A stretch of DNA of 64,000 bases from Diploptera punctata (GCA_030220185.1 JASPKZ010007797.1:2834001-2898000), one strand, 5' to 3'; shown: positions 51,812 to 63,854, counted from the stretch's first letter. Translations and numbers: made by a program. Notes: generated from the letters alone by a model not told the origin.

Positions 51812-53000
51812 CATGCCACGATAGGGCTAGTAAGATCTTGTCCTACCACCCGGCTGCTGGCATTACATCCACGTGTGTTAATCACAGGTGACGATCATCC
51901 AGCCAGTGTAGAGATGACATGTGGTCAGTGTGTCAAATATCCCAACTGTTATACAGTAAAACTTGCTCAAAGCGGAATCGCATGGGACCTTTTTTTTCCC
52001 CACATTAGACAATATCCGCATTATAAAAAAGAAACTAAAACTTACTAATAATCTTGGATTATAGAGTACCGTATATGGTTTTTTGCGTACCTTGGATTAA
52101 TTGTAGTTCCGCTGCCTTTGAAAAGTGAAGTATAACATGTATGAGCGACTTCGACGGTAACGCGCGAAAAAAATAGTCCCGTTTCGTCAGCGTTAAAAAT
52201 TCCTCTTAGGTGCGTATCCTGAAATTTGAAGTATGCAGTTTCGGTTTACGTTCACTAACTGCACTTAGATCCACATCCTTTGATTCCCCCCAAATTTCAT
52301 TCCTCGCTACATTGTGTCGTCTTTAAAACTGTCCAGCCAACCTAAAGATGCCATGAAATCGTTATTCCCTAGGGATTTAGCAACAGCTAGAGTTTGACTT
52401 TGGAGTAACGGTCTGGAAATTTGGAGATTTATCTTCAACCACTTTCACTTTTTCGTTTAATCACAATGATACATACGTTTTAGCCATCTTTATTCCGTAA
52501 ATTCAAAACGCTACCTGTGAAAGTTCGGTCTCAAAACTTTAACTAATTTAGGATTTTACAGTGCAATGGTTATTTGTAAGACACGTATCTGGTATTTCGC
52601 ATAACGGGTGTGCAGTGAGGTCATAACGGGTGTGCAGTGAGGTCGAAATAAAATTTCAGGTACAGGCAGAATCTCTACTTCACCCGGCGGCAGGAATCGT
52701 TCCTTATTTTTTTTGGCATAGTGGGAATTTAATGAAGTGGAAACTGATTTATTTATCTGTCTTTCCGCTTTATATTTTTTCTCTGGATTGTGTAGATATA
52801 TCTTTCCGTTTCCGCGTTGGACACATTCCGTTTTATGCAAAATAAATACATGTAAAATTACTATTATTTCGTCGGGACCAATAAATTTGTTCACGATGGA
52901 CAGGTTTCCGCATTATTCACGTTCCGGATTAAACAAGTTTTACTGTAGCTGATTTTCTGAACTTGGAGCCACTACTTGCCCTTTAAGTCCAGTTTTAGGC
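51812..53000 (-). mobile_element. SINE-C split by a pogo-like element
   Basis: The part 51812-51951 ('gtgttaatcacaggtgacg', 'gatgacatgtggtcagtg') resumes at 52948 with 'gctgattttctgaacttgg', co-linear with intact SINE-C. Confidence 0.82.
51954..52945 (-). mobile_element. pogo/Tigger-type element, degenerate
   Basis: 992 bp flanked by TA (51952-51953, 52946-52947) with inverted ends 'cagtaaaacttg' / 'caagttttactg'. The minus strand holds dead transposase pieces: 'AVAKSLGNNDFMASLGWLD' (second CENP-B-type HTH) and, further on, text fitting the IFN.DETGLFF block. A 22-bp tandem duplication 'ataacgggtgtgcagtgagg'+'tc' lies at 52601-52644. Confidence 0.82.
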
Positions 53001-53084
53001 TCCGTGATGTCAGCTGTCCAACCATTCCGATCCAAAGCCTTCAGTCTCCACGTGTTTTTATGCCTGCCTTTGTAAGATGATGAT

Positions 53085-53150
53085 GATTTTATTTTATTAT
53101 TTTACCTGACACAGTTAATGCCATAAGACCATGTCTACCACTCAACCAGG
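53085..53150 (-). repeat. LINE-type 3' module
   Basis: 'atgccataagaccatg' and 'ctaccactcaaccagg' are a diverged minus-strand copy of the module at 37945. Confidence 0.55.
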
Positions 53151-53284
53151 GCAGAGAAAAAATACAAACATTTTTCTTACATATAAATTACAACAAACGT
53201 GATGATTACATGATAGGTTATATCTACAATACAATTATTATTTACAATATATTTTTATTTACTCTAGATTTCTTCTTCTTCTTA

Positions 53285-53385
53285 TTATTATTCTTATTCT
53301 TGTAAGCCCATGTTTCTCTTAACAGGGAAGAATTTGAACCATACTAATTTAGTTACACTTGTTTTCGTATAGATGTCATTTGAGT
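53285..53385 (+). repeat. Repeat shared with 62885-62995
   Basis: 'acagggaagaatttgaacca' and 'tagttacacttgttttcg' occur in reverse complement inside the LINE region at 62.9 kb. Confidence 0.65.
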
Positions 53386-53424
53386 GGTCTGTGGTCAGCG
53401 TTCCGCCTCATACTGACATCTAGG

Positions 53425-53678
53425 AAACCAAGGTTGTACTAGGACGGGAAAATTCGGTAAATTTTGCTTAGAGGCCTTTTCATTCAGGCTTAAGGATATT
53501 TTACGAACCTGAAAATCTTCAGACTGGGGACCTACGGCTTAAAGTCCCTCCCGGAGGACTTGCTCCTTGGATTTTTCCATCTTAAAAAAAAATCCATCGA
53601 CCCCGGCCGGGTTTGAACCCGCGACCCTCGGGACCAGAGGCAAGGAGCATAACCACTGGTCCACCGCGGAACGAATGA
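53425..53678 (-). mobile_element. SINE-E, full length
   Basis: On the minus strand the head has 'ggtggaccagtggttatgc' and 'gcgggttcaaacccggcc', followed by 'aaaaatccaaggagcaag' and 'gaagattttcaggttcg'. Uninterrupted reference for the split copy at 2905-3480. Confidence 0.82.
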
Positions 53679-53736
53679 AATATAAAATGTACAATACGTA
53701 TATATATATAATCCAATGCCCAGGTTGTAATTTCGA

Positions 53737-53950
53737 CATTTCTGGTGCTCTCTTCTGGCATTGGCTTAATTGTAACCCACTTCTGAAGTTGGGGAGCCTA
53801 GAAGGCGGATGTCACGTTACCCCGATGATAAGATGGGTGATAAATGATAATGAAGCGCCAGGAGAGTTCTTAACCTAAATTCCAGACCATAGACAACCAC
53901 AGGAATGATGCCCTTTAAGGAAAAATCCCTTTGGTTTGACCGAAAATCAT
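53737..53950 (-). mobile_element. SINE-B fragment
   Basis: 'taacccacttctgaagttgg', 'gtgataaatgataatgaagc' and 'ccatagacaaccacagg' are the complement of the SINE-B tail and body. The tRNA-like head is missing beyond 'ggtttgaccg'. Confidence 0.78.
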
Positions 53951-53999
53951 TAATAACATATAATACATTTAGTTCTCCAGAAAAAAAATTATTTGATCA

Positions 54000-54330
54000 A
54001 CTTGCATATCATCAAACTATCCCTTTCTGGGTCTGCCGATCTTCCTTCTACCACAGGTTTATCGTCTAAGAGTTTTCGGGGAATTCTGATCTTATCCATT
54101 CCTAGAACATGGCCCAACAATTGCAATATTCTAAGTTTAATATCAGTAATATTGTCCTAAAATTAATATTACATTTGTTATTTTGCATTTGCTCTGATTC
54201 ACCATGTCCCTGGTCACAACTGGAACCATATTTTCTCCATAAATGTTTCCTTTCCCAGATATTTAGCATTGTAATAACTCATTCAGATAGAGTCCAGGCC
54301 TCACTTCCATAAAAACAACAGCTTTAATTA
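54000..54330 (-). pseudogene. LINE 3'-end fragment
   Basis: The minus strand includes 'EVRPGLYLNELLQC' and later 'CGRRKIGRPRKG', the RPRK motif near the C-terminus of LINE ORF2, with stops between. Confidence 0.6.
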
Positions 54331-54467
54331 GACTGTAGTTTTATAAACTCTCATTTTTTTACTTTCCTAGAGATATAGGCCCATTGGCCCGGCTGCCAAA
54401 GGATTATTGTTTTTAACATGGAGGAGACTCTCGAATTCTTTCTAGATTGAAAGCTTACAGGAACCAA

Positions 54468-54720
54468 CCCAGCGTCCAATCCCTACCTTCTCGTGGTGCA
54501 GCTGTTAACACATTGTTTATGCAATATGAACCAAAGGGATGGGCTACCCACCAATTAACACTGATCAGCTTGGTGGCTTTATAGACCGATCTGGTATTTC
54601 TTTCTTTTCTAGTGCCGCATCCCTCTTTTTACTTACCTATCCAGTCTCCCTTGACTGACCTCTTGTTTTCTTCGACCCTGATGGTATTAGAGTATTTGAG
54701 GCCAAAGTGTTAATTTGTGT
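54468..54720 (+). mobile_element. LINE 5'-region module
   Basis: Second copy of the 34890 module: 'gtccaatccctaccttctcg', 'gggatgggctacccacc' and 'gatggtattagagtatttga'. Confidence 0.55.
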
Positions 54721-54759
54721 CTTTGCTATATATATTTCTTTTAACCTGTGGGCACTCAC

Positions 54760-54825
54760 CTTGAATGCCCACATAAGCCCCATTGCAACTTATAGCATAA
54801 GTATGCAATGTATTCGTGTCATCAA
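54760..54825 (-). CDS. Candidate internal exon, gene unknown
   Basis: A minus-strand 66-bp segment ends at donor 'caag|gtgagt'; the acceptor is the weaker 'gaaccgtag'. The only open frame gives DDTNTLHTYAISC and NGAYVGIQ (phase 2 in, phase 1 out). No partner exon found; SINE-C follows directly upstream. Low confidence. Confidence 0.25.
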
Positions 54826-54837
54826 CTACGGTTCGAT

Positions 54838-54972
54838 ACACGTAAGAAGAATGAATGAGGGCCCATCGGCCCATACTGATTGAAATTCCACGAGAAAACT
54901 TCCTCCCCCACAGTGACTCGAACCATAGCAAGTCCGTAGACTGTTTTAAATCACATGGCTATGGCACAGGAC
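54838..54972 (-). mobile_element. SINE-C 5' part
   Basis: 'ggcccatactgattgaaatt', 'cttcctcccccacagtg' and 'catggctatggcacagg' match the tRNA-like head and proximal body. Confidence 0.75.
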
Positions 54973-55149
54973 GCCCACTGGAAACCCAGGAAAAATAATT
55001 TTTCCTGTGCAGAGTTGACCCGTTTTCAAAATGAACATGGGTTTGTTATGATTAGTCCCGAGTTTGAAAGGATATGCGTATTTAGTTACAATAAGGGAAT
55101 AGATAGATCATCAGTTGATTAATGTTTTTGACATCATCAGATTCCTAAT

Positions 55150-55450
55150 AGCCAACTTGTCGGTCCATCCAATCTCCTGGTTGTAGATGTTTCTCCTTCA
55201 TGTATAAATATATTCCCTGGCTCCAGGAGGTTTTAGGTCTTCTCTGCCTCGCCTTCCCTCAGGTTTCAATTCTAAATCACATTTTGGTAGCCGATCCTCT
55301 TCCATTCGCTGGACATGTCCGTACCATCTTAATTGCTGAGTTTTAATATAATCTAAAATAGTCTTCAATCTTCATTTCCTCCCTTATAACTGAGCTTCTA
55401 ATTTTTCCTCTTGTTGAAATTCTTGCTGCCCTTCGTATAAAATATACAAT
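55150..55450 (-). pseudogene. LINE 3'-end fragment
   Basis: The minus strand reads 'RMEEDRLPKCDLELKPEGR' and 'RGREDLKPPG', preceded by 'QLRWYGHVQ'-type text; it is the C-terminal region of a LINE of the 39.8-kb type. Confidence 0.65.
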
Positions 55451-55779
55451 AGGCGAATACATGAAATGATTACAGATTAGTAGGTTACAATTCATTAAAA
55501 TGGCTTTTAATATAATCTTATCGTGACTAAAATGTTTTAAAATAAAGGTTAGTGCCTAATTTAAATATTTTTGGCTAACCTCGCCTAAAATTGGTTATTT
55601 TTGCAGTATTCGTAATAAAAGTTTGTGTTTAAGTTTTTACGACTTTTTGACTATTTAATCATTGTCCATAAAAGTTTTAAATTTGTTCCGGTGACATAAA
55701 ATATTAGACAAACAGGAATGAGGTGAAGAAAGAAATTAAACAGGGTTATTTTTGGTAATGCGTGCAACTACGTATTACA

Positions 55780-56300
55780 GAGACTTTTGTTATCCCAACT
55801 TCTCTCGAAAAAACGTTAAACTGAAAATATATAAAAGTGCTATTCTCCCAGTTACATTATATGAATGTGAAACATGTACTCTTACTTTAAGGGGGGGAGA
55901 AAATATTAAGAGCATTTGAGAATCAAGTTCTTAGGGAAAATTTGGAGTAAAGAGGCACGAACAGATAGGTGAAACGAGATCCCGGTACTAAATAAGAGTG
56001 AGCTACATTATATTTATAGGAAACCAGATATAATAAGAACAGTTGACTGCGATGGGCAGGGCATGAGGCACGAATGGGAAATAAGAGGGGCTTGGAAATC
56101 CCTTGTAAGAACGCCATAGGGAAAGCACTCAGTAGGTAGACCAAGAATGAGGTAGGAGAATAACATTAACCATTATTTCAGAAAAGTAAATTACACAGGG
56201 TATGATTGGAAGATGTTGCCTTAGGTTAGGGATGCATGGAGAGCTCATGTCCGCGCGGCCATGAACCAATAGGTTCGTCAGTGCCTTGTTAGTTAGATAT
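55780..56300 (+). mobile_element. LINE 3'-end fragment
   Basis: 'tctcgaaaaaacgttaaact', 'attctcccagttacattata' and 'agaccaagaatgaggtagg' up to 'ggccatgaaccaataggttc' follow the LINE of 41.3 kb; frames are broken. Confidence 0.82.
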
Positions 56301-57960
56301 CAAATATCGGTGGAGAGTCCATTCTCGGCCTTTAATGATTTTATTAGAGAGAAGACAGCCTATTAGTGTAACATATAAAACAAATGCTAGTAATTTACTG
56401 TTAGGCCTACGAGTCAATTTGGATGATTCATATTATAATTTTTTTAACTTATTTAGAATTTTTAGCATTTTTCGGCTACTTTTTTAGAACCAATTTTGAC
56501 CTCATTTGCATATTTCAGGCATATTTATATATTGCCTATTTTAGATGCCTATGTGGAATATTTAAGATTTAGGTCAAGTAATTTTATCTTAGCTTTTCGA
56601 GTTGAATAGGTAGGAGCGGGGTTCAATTCTAGTAAATTGACAAATGTTGAAAGTTTTTTTTTGTGATAAAGTCGCGTTTTCCGGTGATCTTGCATTTACT
56701 GAAATTAGTAATTCTGCTCTACCCATAATTCAGAGCTATCTTTGCATGACCCGTATTGTTAATGTCCTGTTTATTACTTTATTTCGATCTCCACTTTAAA
56801 TTCATTTTTTTTTTTTTGCAATTATTGATATTTTAGTTTGACCAGAAACCATATATAGCCCTAAATTGATATCTCAGTTCGCTGATCACCTTCTGAAACC
56901 TATAATTGGGTATAAGAACATTAATAAAGGAAGAACATTTATCTTTATCTCTATAATTTTCAATTATTATATTTAATAATTTTTAGGATATTCCCGCGAC
57001 ATTTGTCCGTTTTTTTTTATTTTTTTGAAAATGCAATGTTAAGTTGTCTGCGAAACACTTCGAATCCATGATTTGATTTTATTGAGTTTGGAAAATTTAT
57101 ATGAAAACGCTACTTTTCGGAATGTTACAGTAGGTAATGAGATAAATAAAAATGTGGATTTATTAAAATAATTACACAGGAAGCCATACATGTAACTTTA
57201 GTTATATCACATGGATTATAGAGGAATCTGTACTATAGAAATTAAGAGTTCTATTAAATTCAGCTAGGCGATGAATGAATTCTATTTTGGGTATCGCATA
57301 TTTTTAAATGGAGTTTTGCATCGTTTTAAAACAAATATAATATTTGTACAAATTGTAGCAAAGAATTTAAACGTAATTTATAATGTTATAAATTAAACTT
57401 TGGTTAATAACATTATAAATATTTTAAAGTTGTGACACAAAATTGTATTTTTGTTTTTGCTCTTGTGGCAGATTTTATAGAATTTCTGACTGTTTGTATA
57501 AATTATTCCATTAGTCCAATAATATTCCTTGCTGCAATTTTTAGTCTGTAAGTTTAGGATAAATATTGTGAGGTGAAATGTTTCATTTAAGTTATAAATG
57601 TGTTGATATCCAAATTATAGCTTATTCCAAATTAACATAAATGATTTAGCGCAGAGACAATATGTAGGCTGCTAAGTTTACAGTATACTTGTCTCGTAAG
57701 TCAGTACAGGTTTCTATATATTGAATATAGTTAGGAGGGTTATATTTTTTTAAAAAAGTGAAGTCCTTTCAATTTTTATTGATGATATAATCTACGATAA
57801 AATCAGTTGGACCTGAAAGGATACAGGAAATTCGTATTACACTGTGTTATTTGAGATATTAAATTTCGGATAATATGTATTGATTAAAAGTCATAAATTT
57901 AATAGTTACAGCGACTAAAGCATGAAAATAATAAAGTGAAGAACTTACATAAACGATCAT
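56301..57960. other. AT-rich stretch, no gene recognised
   Basis: A piece at 56440-56590 ('agaaccaattttgacctcat') resembles the interior of the hAT-type element at 44.1 kb. Nothing else is supported. Confidence 0.4.
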
Positions 57961-57970
57961 TTATATAAAA

Positions 57971-58450
57971 CTAGCCAATGCTTGGCCTGTGCTGCTACGC
58001 CTAAATAAATGAAATATCAAGGCTTAATTAAACAATATATACATTGCGAAGAACCGGACGTGGCGGTTGCCAGAGTAAATTTTTTATTTCAGGTAAACCC
58101 CCACTTCTAATGGTCTGATTTCGCTGATGTTTGTACAATGCCTACCTTGGGCTATTTTTATAGCATTGTACGTAGTTTCGTTGCGAAACCTCGAAAATTA
58201 CGATCGCTAGAGCGATTTTTAAATGTTCGTTTCAAGTGAACTCCTACACCTAATGATTTTAGAACATGTTATTTTGCGGCAAAACACTCACCGTACCTGA
58301 AAATCTGTATGTACAAACTTTAAAGTCGATCGACATTTGGAGTTTTGCAAGCACAAACATACACACACAGGTGAATTTTTATTAAAGTCGATCGACATTT
58401 GGAGTTTTGCAAGCACAAACATACATACACAGGTGAATTTTTATAATACT
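57971..58450 (-). mobile_element. Helitron-type element with duplicated 5' end
   Basis: On the minus strand it ends 'gccaagcattggCTAG' before T; interior matches 45480-46193 ('ttaggtgtaggagttcac', 'gggggtttacctgaaat'). Its 5' portion is tandemly duplicated: two 61-bp copies, 58319-58379 and 58380-58440, both with 'agtcgatcgacatttggag'. Confidence 0.65.
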
Positions 58451-61419
58451 AGTATGTGAGATATTGAAACAAAAGATATTCGATGGAAATAAAGAGAAAT
58501 GTAACAATTAAATTGAATTATTTTAAAAATAATATTAAATATAAAATGTAACTAGAGAAAAGAAATGAAGAAAAAGAAACTTGATAAAATAACGTGAAAG
58601 AAAAATTATTAGCTAGCAGTTGCTGCTATTTTTAAGTGAAAAACATAAATATTAACCATAATTATTTTTATTTAATACTGAAAAGAAATTCGACGGAAAT
58701 AGAAATAAATTAAATCCAGCGTTATTTTAATATAATACGAAATATAAAATAGAATGAGGGAAATTTAAATGAAGAGAGAAATTAAAATAAATAAAAATAG
58801 TGCGAAACAAAATTTAAGAGTTGCTGCGAATAAAATAAAATATGCTGAGAGAACAAAATTGTAGACGCATGCAATGACGACAATGTGAATATTGTGTTGT
58901 AGTAGGGATAACTCTCTAAATATTTAGTCGCAGAGAACTAATAGTTTTGAAATAGAGAGTTCTACTGAGACGAAGTGTTTGAGACTTTTAATCAGAGAGT
59001 CCTTACTTCTAAATATTTTTCGTTTTTTTTATTACCACGATTCATTTCATCGGTGGGGAACGATTGTTTAAATTCAGCACATAGTTCAGGTTCATGCAGA
59101 TCGGTAACGTGCTTGGACATACATAAAAGACCGCACTGCCCTGGTTCGGAAACCAGCGTGCTCAAATCCCGGGGCCGATTAACCACAATTTTTATTTTTT
59201 CAATGAATAAATTATTTTATTTTTTTATTTTATTTTTTTATTCCACCGTTCATGCAAATGATGGTTCCATGTTTAAATCCAGGGCCTGGCAAACTTTTAA
59301 AAGCATCTTTATAATTATTTATAATATTTTCAGTCAATAATGCAAATGGATTAAAATTTTTATTCCGATGATCATTAGGGCCTCTTTATCACTTAAAGCG
59401 TGGATTTTACTACCAGGGTCCATGTTTACATAACGCCGTGTTCAGAAAACCCAAGACACATTCCTCACACGACATGTTGAAGCATCTATAAATAAGAATA
59501 AAATGAAAAAATGTAGATATACTAAACCGAGATATGAGCAAATATAACCAAATGTGTCGAAGCCTCTGAAAATGAAAGTGCAGTTAAAAAAATTAAAACT
59601 TGAGAAAAGAATGGTCATATAGAGCAAAGAGAAAAAACGCGTTTCGGACGTCATAATATGATCTCAGATATTGAAACGTTTGTAACTAATGTGCTGGAGC
59701 GCCTAAAAACAAATAAGTAAAAATATATTTTACACAAGAATGAGCTTGTACGAGTATAGCCAACTGGATGTAACACGTTTCAGACGTCATAAGATATCAG
59801 ATGTTAAAGCTTCTAGAAATACAGTAAGCATGATACAAAGAAAAAAAATTGGCCATATATAAATATGGAAGACGTAAAATATTCGTTATCTGCCTGAAAA
59901 TGAAGGAAGAGGAACGAATATTTGACAGAATTAGAAAAAAAAAAAAAAACTTCGCCAGATATGAAGAAATTAGGTTTGCTATGGTCCGAAATTGAATGGA
60001 AATCGATCGTAAGTATTTGATAGGACTTCACTTTTTTGTTTTCCCCAAATATACATTAGGGATCAATGAAAGAGTAATAATAATAATAATAATAACTGTA
60101 TTCTTGTACATTATTTATTTAACTTTGAGTTAATGTAGTCTGGAAATCACTCAAAATTAATTTGTAATATAAATACAGAATGAAGTATTTAAAGTGATTT
60201 CAGTAATTAAGAAAACATTGATCCCTGGTGGTGATTGTTTGCTAAATTAGGGAAACTCAGAGAGTGATGCATCCAAGACAGAGTGTTGTCCAAACTGTAC
60301 TATCAGAAAGTAGTAGGAAATAATTTGGAAGCAGGATTACAATTGCAGTAGTTTATTTTTGCGTGCTAGCGATTTAGGTTTCGTTTCCTGATGTAGGCCT
60401 ACGATTAAAAAAAGTTTTGCTTTGGAAAGCGATGAAATGATCCCCGTGAAGTCATAGGCTGTCCAATGTTGGGAGTAAACCTAAGGTGAAATCTCATCGT
60501 TTCACTTTCGCCTATTGAGAATATGCAAACAAACATTTAATCCAAAGAATGTCGAACAGGTATTATTTGACCAACATATTTATTTTGTAATTTCATTGTA
60601 CAAAGTTGTATTCCCAGAGCTTATAGAAGCATTAGATAACCATGCTACAAATAAGAGCACCCAAATATTCATTTATTGGGATTTCGAATACATCTACATT
60701 TATAGTGTCAAGTTAAAGTTTTTAAAATTTTCTTTTTGGGCTCGTTTAATACCACTACCCACATACAACTATTTTTTTTTGTCATTTTGGATATAATTGA
60801 TAAATTGTGTAGTATTCGATGAAAATTCTTGATGAATTGTTGGACGAGGAGAAGAATGAAAATATATGGGTGCATTTTTCATGTATTTGGTTGTGTTGAC
60901 TTCTAGTGAAGATCCCACACCAACCAATTCAGTCGATCTTGGTTCTCCGGAGCTGTCATGTATTTAGTTATTTTTATATTGAGGGTATCATTCATAAATA
61001 AAATGGTTGCATTAAAAGTTTCCGTTTGTTTAGCTTGTGTGATGTTAGTTTTTTTAGACGTAGTATTGTGTGTGTTTGTGTGTATGTATGAGGTGTTTAA
61101 ATTGTGGCAATATACAGTACAAAATTAATTCATTTTGAGAATTTTCCTCATCATTGAGGGTTTTCTCCAAGCAATCTTAATAATTAACATGAGTTTAAAA
61201 AAAATGCATAATGACTACGAACTCATAGACTATCAGTTTGTAACAAACATTCACAAATTTCCCTTCATTAAAGTTCGTCGTTCTCTGTACATGATACAAA
61301 TAAAAATATTAAAAAGTCCGTCACACAGGAACTGCGTAAACTAATCGAATTCTTCAGAAAGTCGAATTTATGATCAGATTTTGCCCTTTTATGGAATAGC
61401 CCCCCAATATATTTATTCT
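58451..61419. other. AT-rich stretch, no gene recognised
   Basis: A tRNA-like piece lies at about 59115-59180 ('ccgcactgccctggttcgg', 'gctcaaatcccgg'); an (AATA)n run at 60080. Several short frames in A/T-rich sequence have no splice context. Confidence 0.4.
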
Positions 61420-62134
61420 GACTATTTAACTCATGCCCCAAATGGGAGTCAATGACCAATAACGTTTCAATGATTTCTGTTTTACAACCAATCAGAGTCG
61501 TGTTTCACGAAATATTTATCAGTGTTATAATTACCATATTAAACAAAGCTCCTCCTTTTTAATACTCTGAACAGGTCTGACCATTATTTTGCAGTGACAG
61601 AGCCTGCGAGAAATACGGCTAACAGATTGTATATATAGTGCATGATTGTCAACACATGCCGCATGCGGGAGTTAATATAAAAACATTTGTAGCAGTTGAT
61701 TATATCACCAAAAAAAAGAAACCACTGTTTGCACTTTCTTAAATGTATTTTTTCCCAGGTAACAATCCAGAAAAATATAATTGTCATATTTACATCATAC
61801 GACATCAGAAATGAATTAATATACAGTTTGATGTGTTTCATTTTTTCTCCACTAGAGAGCACTCTTACAATATTGCGTTCCTTTAGCAATAAATAGTATG
61901 ATCTGGTTGCAGTGATAAACAAAAGAAGCAGATGAAGCGTGCCTATCGTTTCTCATTTGTTTTCAGACATCGCCATTTACATTAAATATATAAATATTTT
62001 AAAATAACTATGGTTAAATAATGATTTGTGAGTAAACAGCTTAATTTTATTCGTTAAATAGTCCTAACAAATGCCACTCTTGATTTCCAAATTCTCTAGA
62101 TAAATTGGAAATCACTCGTGGCATTACTTATGAT
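61420..62134 (+). repeat. R730 repeat, copy 4
   Basis: Starts 'gactatttaactcatgcccc' and ends with the same palindromic block as copy 3 ('ttggaaatcactcgtggc'). Uninterrupted. Confidence 0.85.
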
Positions 62135-62639
62135 AAATTAAATCGTATAGGCCCATACTAAGTTTAATTTCGAGAAAACACCAGGTGTAGCATTGAAAAC
62201 AATCACATTAAAATTACAGCTTTCAGATTAACCTCAACTTTTAATGCTCCTGTTTTATTGGTTAACTAACGCAACCTTACTTTTTTTTTATTGATTGCCA
62301 TATGCAGAATTTGGTTCCTAGAAAAATACTGCGGCTGTTAGTGTGTAAAGACACACAACTCACATTTGTTATTTTCGGTGACTAGTATGTAGGATAGATG
62401 AAGATTTGTATTTTTTTATATATTTTCATGAGAAGAACCTCAATAGCTGGATTCCTTCGGAATTAGTTAATAGGCCGTAATCTAATGTAAAAGCAAACCT
62501 TTAAAAATTGTTATTTAGGACCAAAATTATACAATTAATTAATTACATCCATTCCAGAGGTAGGCAAAGTTAATACAAATTGATTTAAAAAAAAGGCAAT
62601 TCAATTAATTATTTAAATATTTTGAAAAGGCAAAAAAGT

Positions 62640-63840
62640 AATAATGTATTTTGGTTTATATTTTCTTCTTCTTATATGGATTAAACCATATTGGTTCGTC
62701 CGGGCTCCAAGTATCATAGCTGTTGTGTCCATCTCTTTCGTGGGTGTCCCCGATCTCTCTTTCTTCCTCTTGGTTCATAGTTCGAGCTTTTCCAAAGGCA
62801 ATTTGTTGTTATCCATTCTGCAGACATGTTCATATCATTTTCTCCTATAGGCCTATTCTTCTATTTTATCTGTCAGACAAGTTGACATCTGTACGAAAAC
62901 AAGTGTAACTAAATTAGTATGGTTCAAATTCTTCCCTGTAGGGGGAGAGCGCCTAAATCTCTGTAAAGGGAAAAACATAGGCTTACAATACAGCAAAATC
63001 TGTCAGACTGAATATTTATAGTGCTTTACGGATATATTTTAACCATTAAAGTATATCCTGGCACAAGTCGTAAATATTTCATTTCTGTGGCTTCTATTCT
63101 TTTCATTGTCTGTTTATTCAGTCCATAGTTCTGAGCCGTAGGCCTATATTATTGCAGGCACAGCCAATACTTTATAAAATGTTTAATGTGTTTCTTTTCT
63201 TACTTTCTTTCCCAGTTTTCTTTTAAGGGTGCCGCATAAATATTAAAATATTTGTAATTTATTATTTGTTTTTTTCTCTATTACAGCCTAAAGGTACACC
63301 TAGATAATTGAAATAGTTTACTTGTTCTAGCGTTTTGTCATTCAGTACTATGTTTGTTCCTTCCATTTCTTTACAACACTGGACCATTACTTTAGTTTTT
63401 GTTGAAGAAATTTGTAGGTTATATTCTTGTGCAGACCAGCCTCATGGGCTAGTCATCAGCGTTTCTGACTACAGTTCATGAGGTCCCGGGTTCGATTCCC
63501 AATCAAACCATAGGATTTTTCCTTAAAGGGAATTATTCCTGTGGTAGCCCATGGTCTGAAATTTAGGTTAAGTTTAAGTTAAGAACTCTCCTGGCGCTTC
63601 ATTATCATTTATCACCCTTCATATCATCGGGGTAACGTAACTCCGTCTTCCAGGTGCCCTAACCTAAGAAATGGATTACAATTCCGCCAATACCAGGGGA
63701 GAAAACCAGAAATGTTATAAGACAACCTTGTGGCATTAGAAAAAGAAAAAAATTCTTGTCCAGTGTTATTTAATTTAAATATAGCGCTTTGTAAGTAATT
63801 CTCTTAAGAAGCCATTATAGCCTGATCATCAGGAAATGTG
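62640..63840 (-). pseudogene. LINE RT to C-terminus, split by SINE-B
   Basis: The minus strand starts near 63830 with 'FPDDQAIMAS' (YxDD box as FPDD), then 'FKLNNTGQ'; after SINE-B (63435-63751) it continues exactly with 'EYNLQISSTKTKVMVQ' and 'LEQVNYFNYLGVPLG'. A distal end near 62.7 kb reads 'RGRKRDRGHPRKRWTQQL'. Frame breaks occur, notably around 63000-63250. Not the same family as the 41.3-kb LINE. Confidence 0.8.
63435..63751 (+). mobile_element. SINE-B inserted in a LINE
   Basis: Head 'ctcatgggctagtcatcagc' with B box 'cccgggttcgattcccaatc', body 'ggtctgaaatttaggttaag', tail 'gcgcttcattatcatttatc' and 'aacctaagaaatggatt'. Flanked by 'attcttgtgcag' (63423-63434) and 'attcttgtccag' (63752-63763), one mismatch. 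Confidence 0.9.
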
Positions 63841-63854
63841 AGTCCGTCAACACG

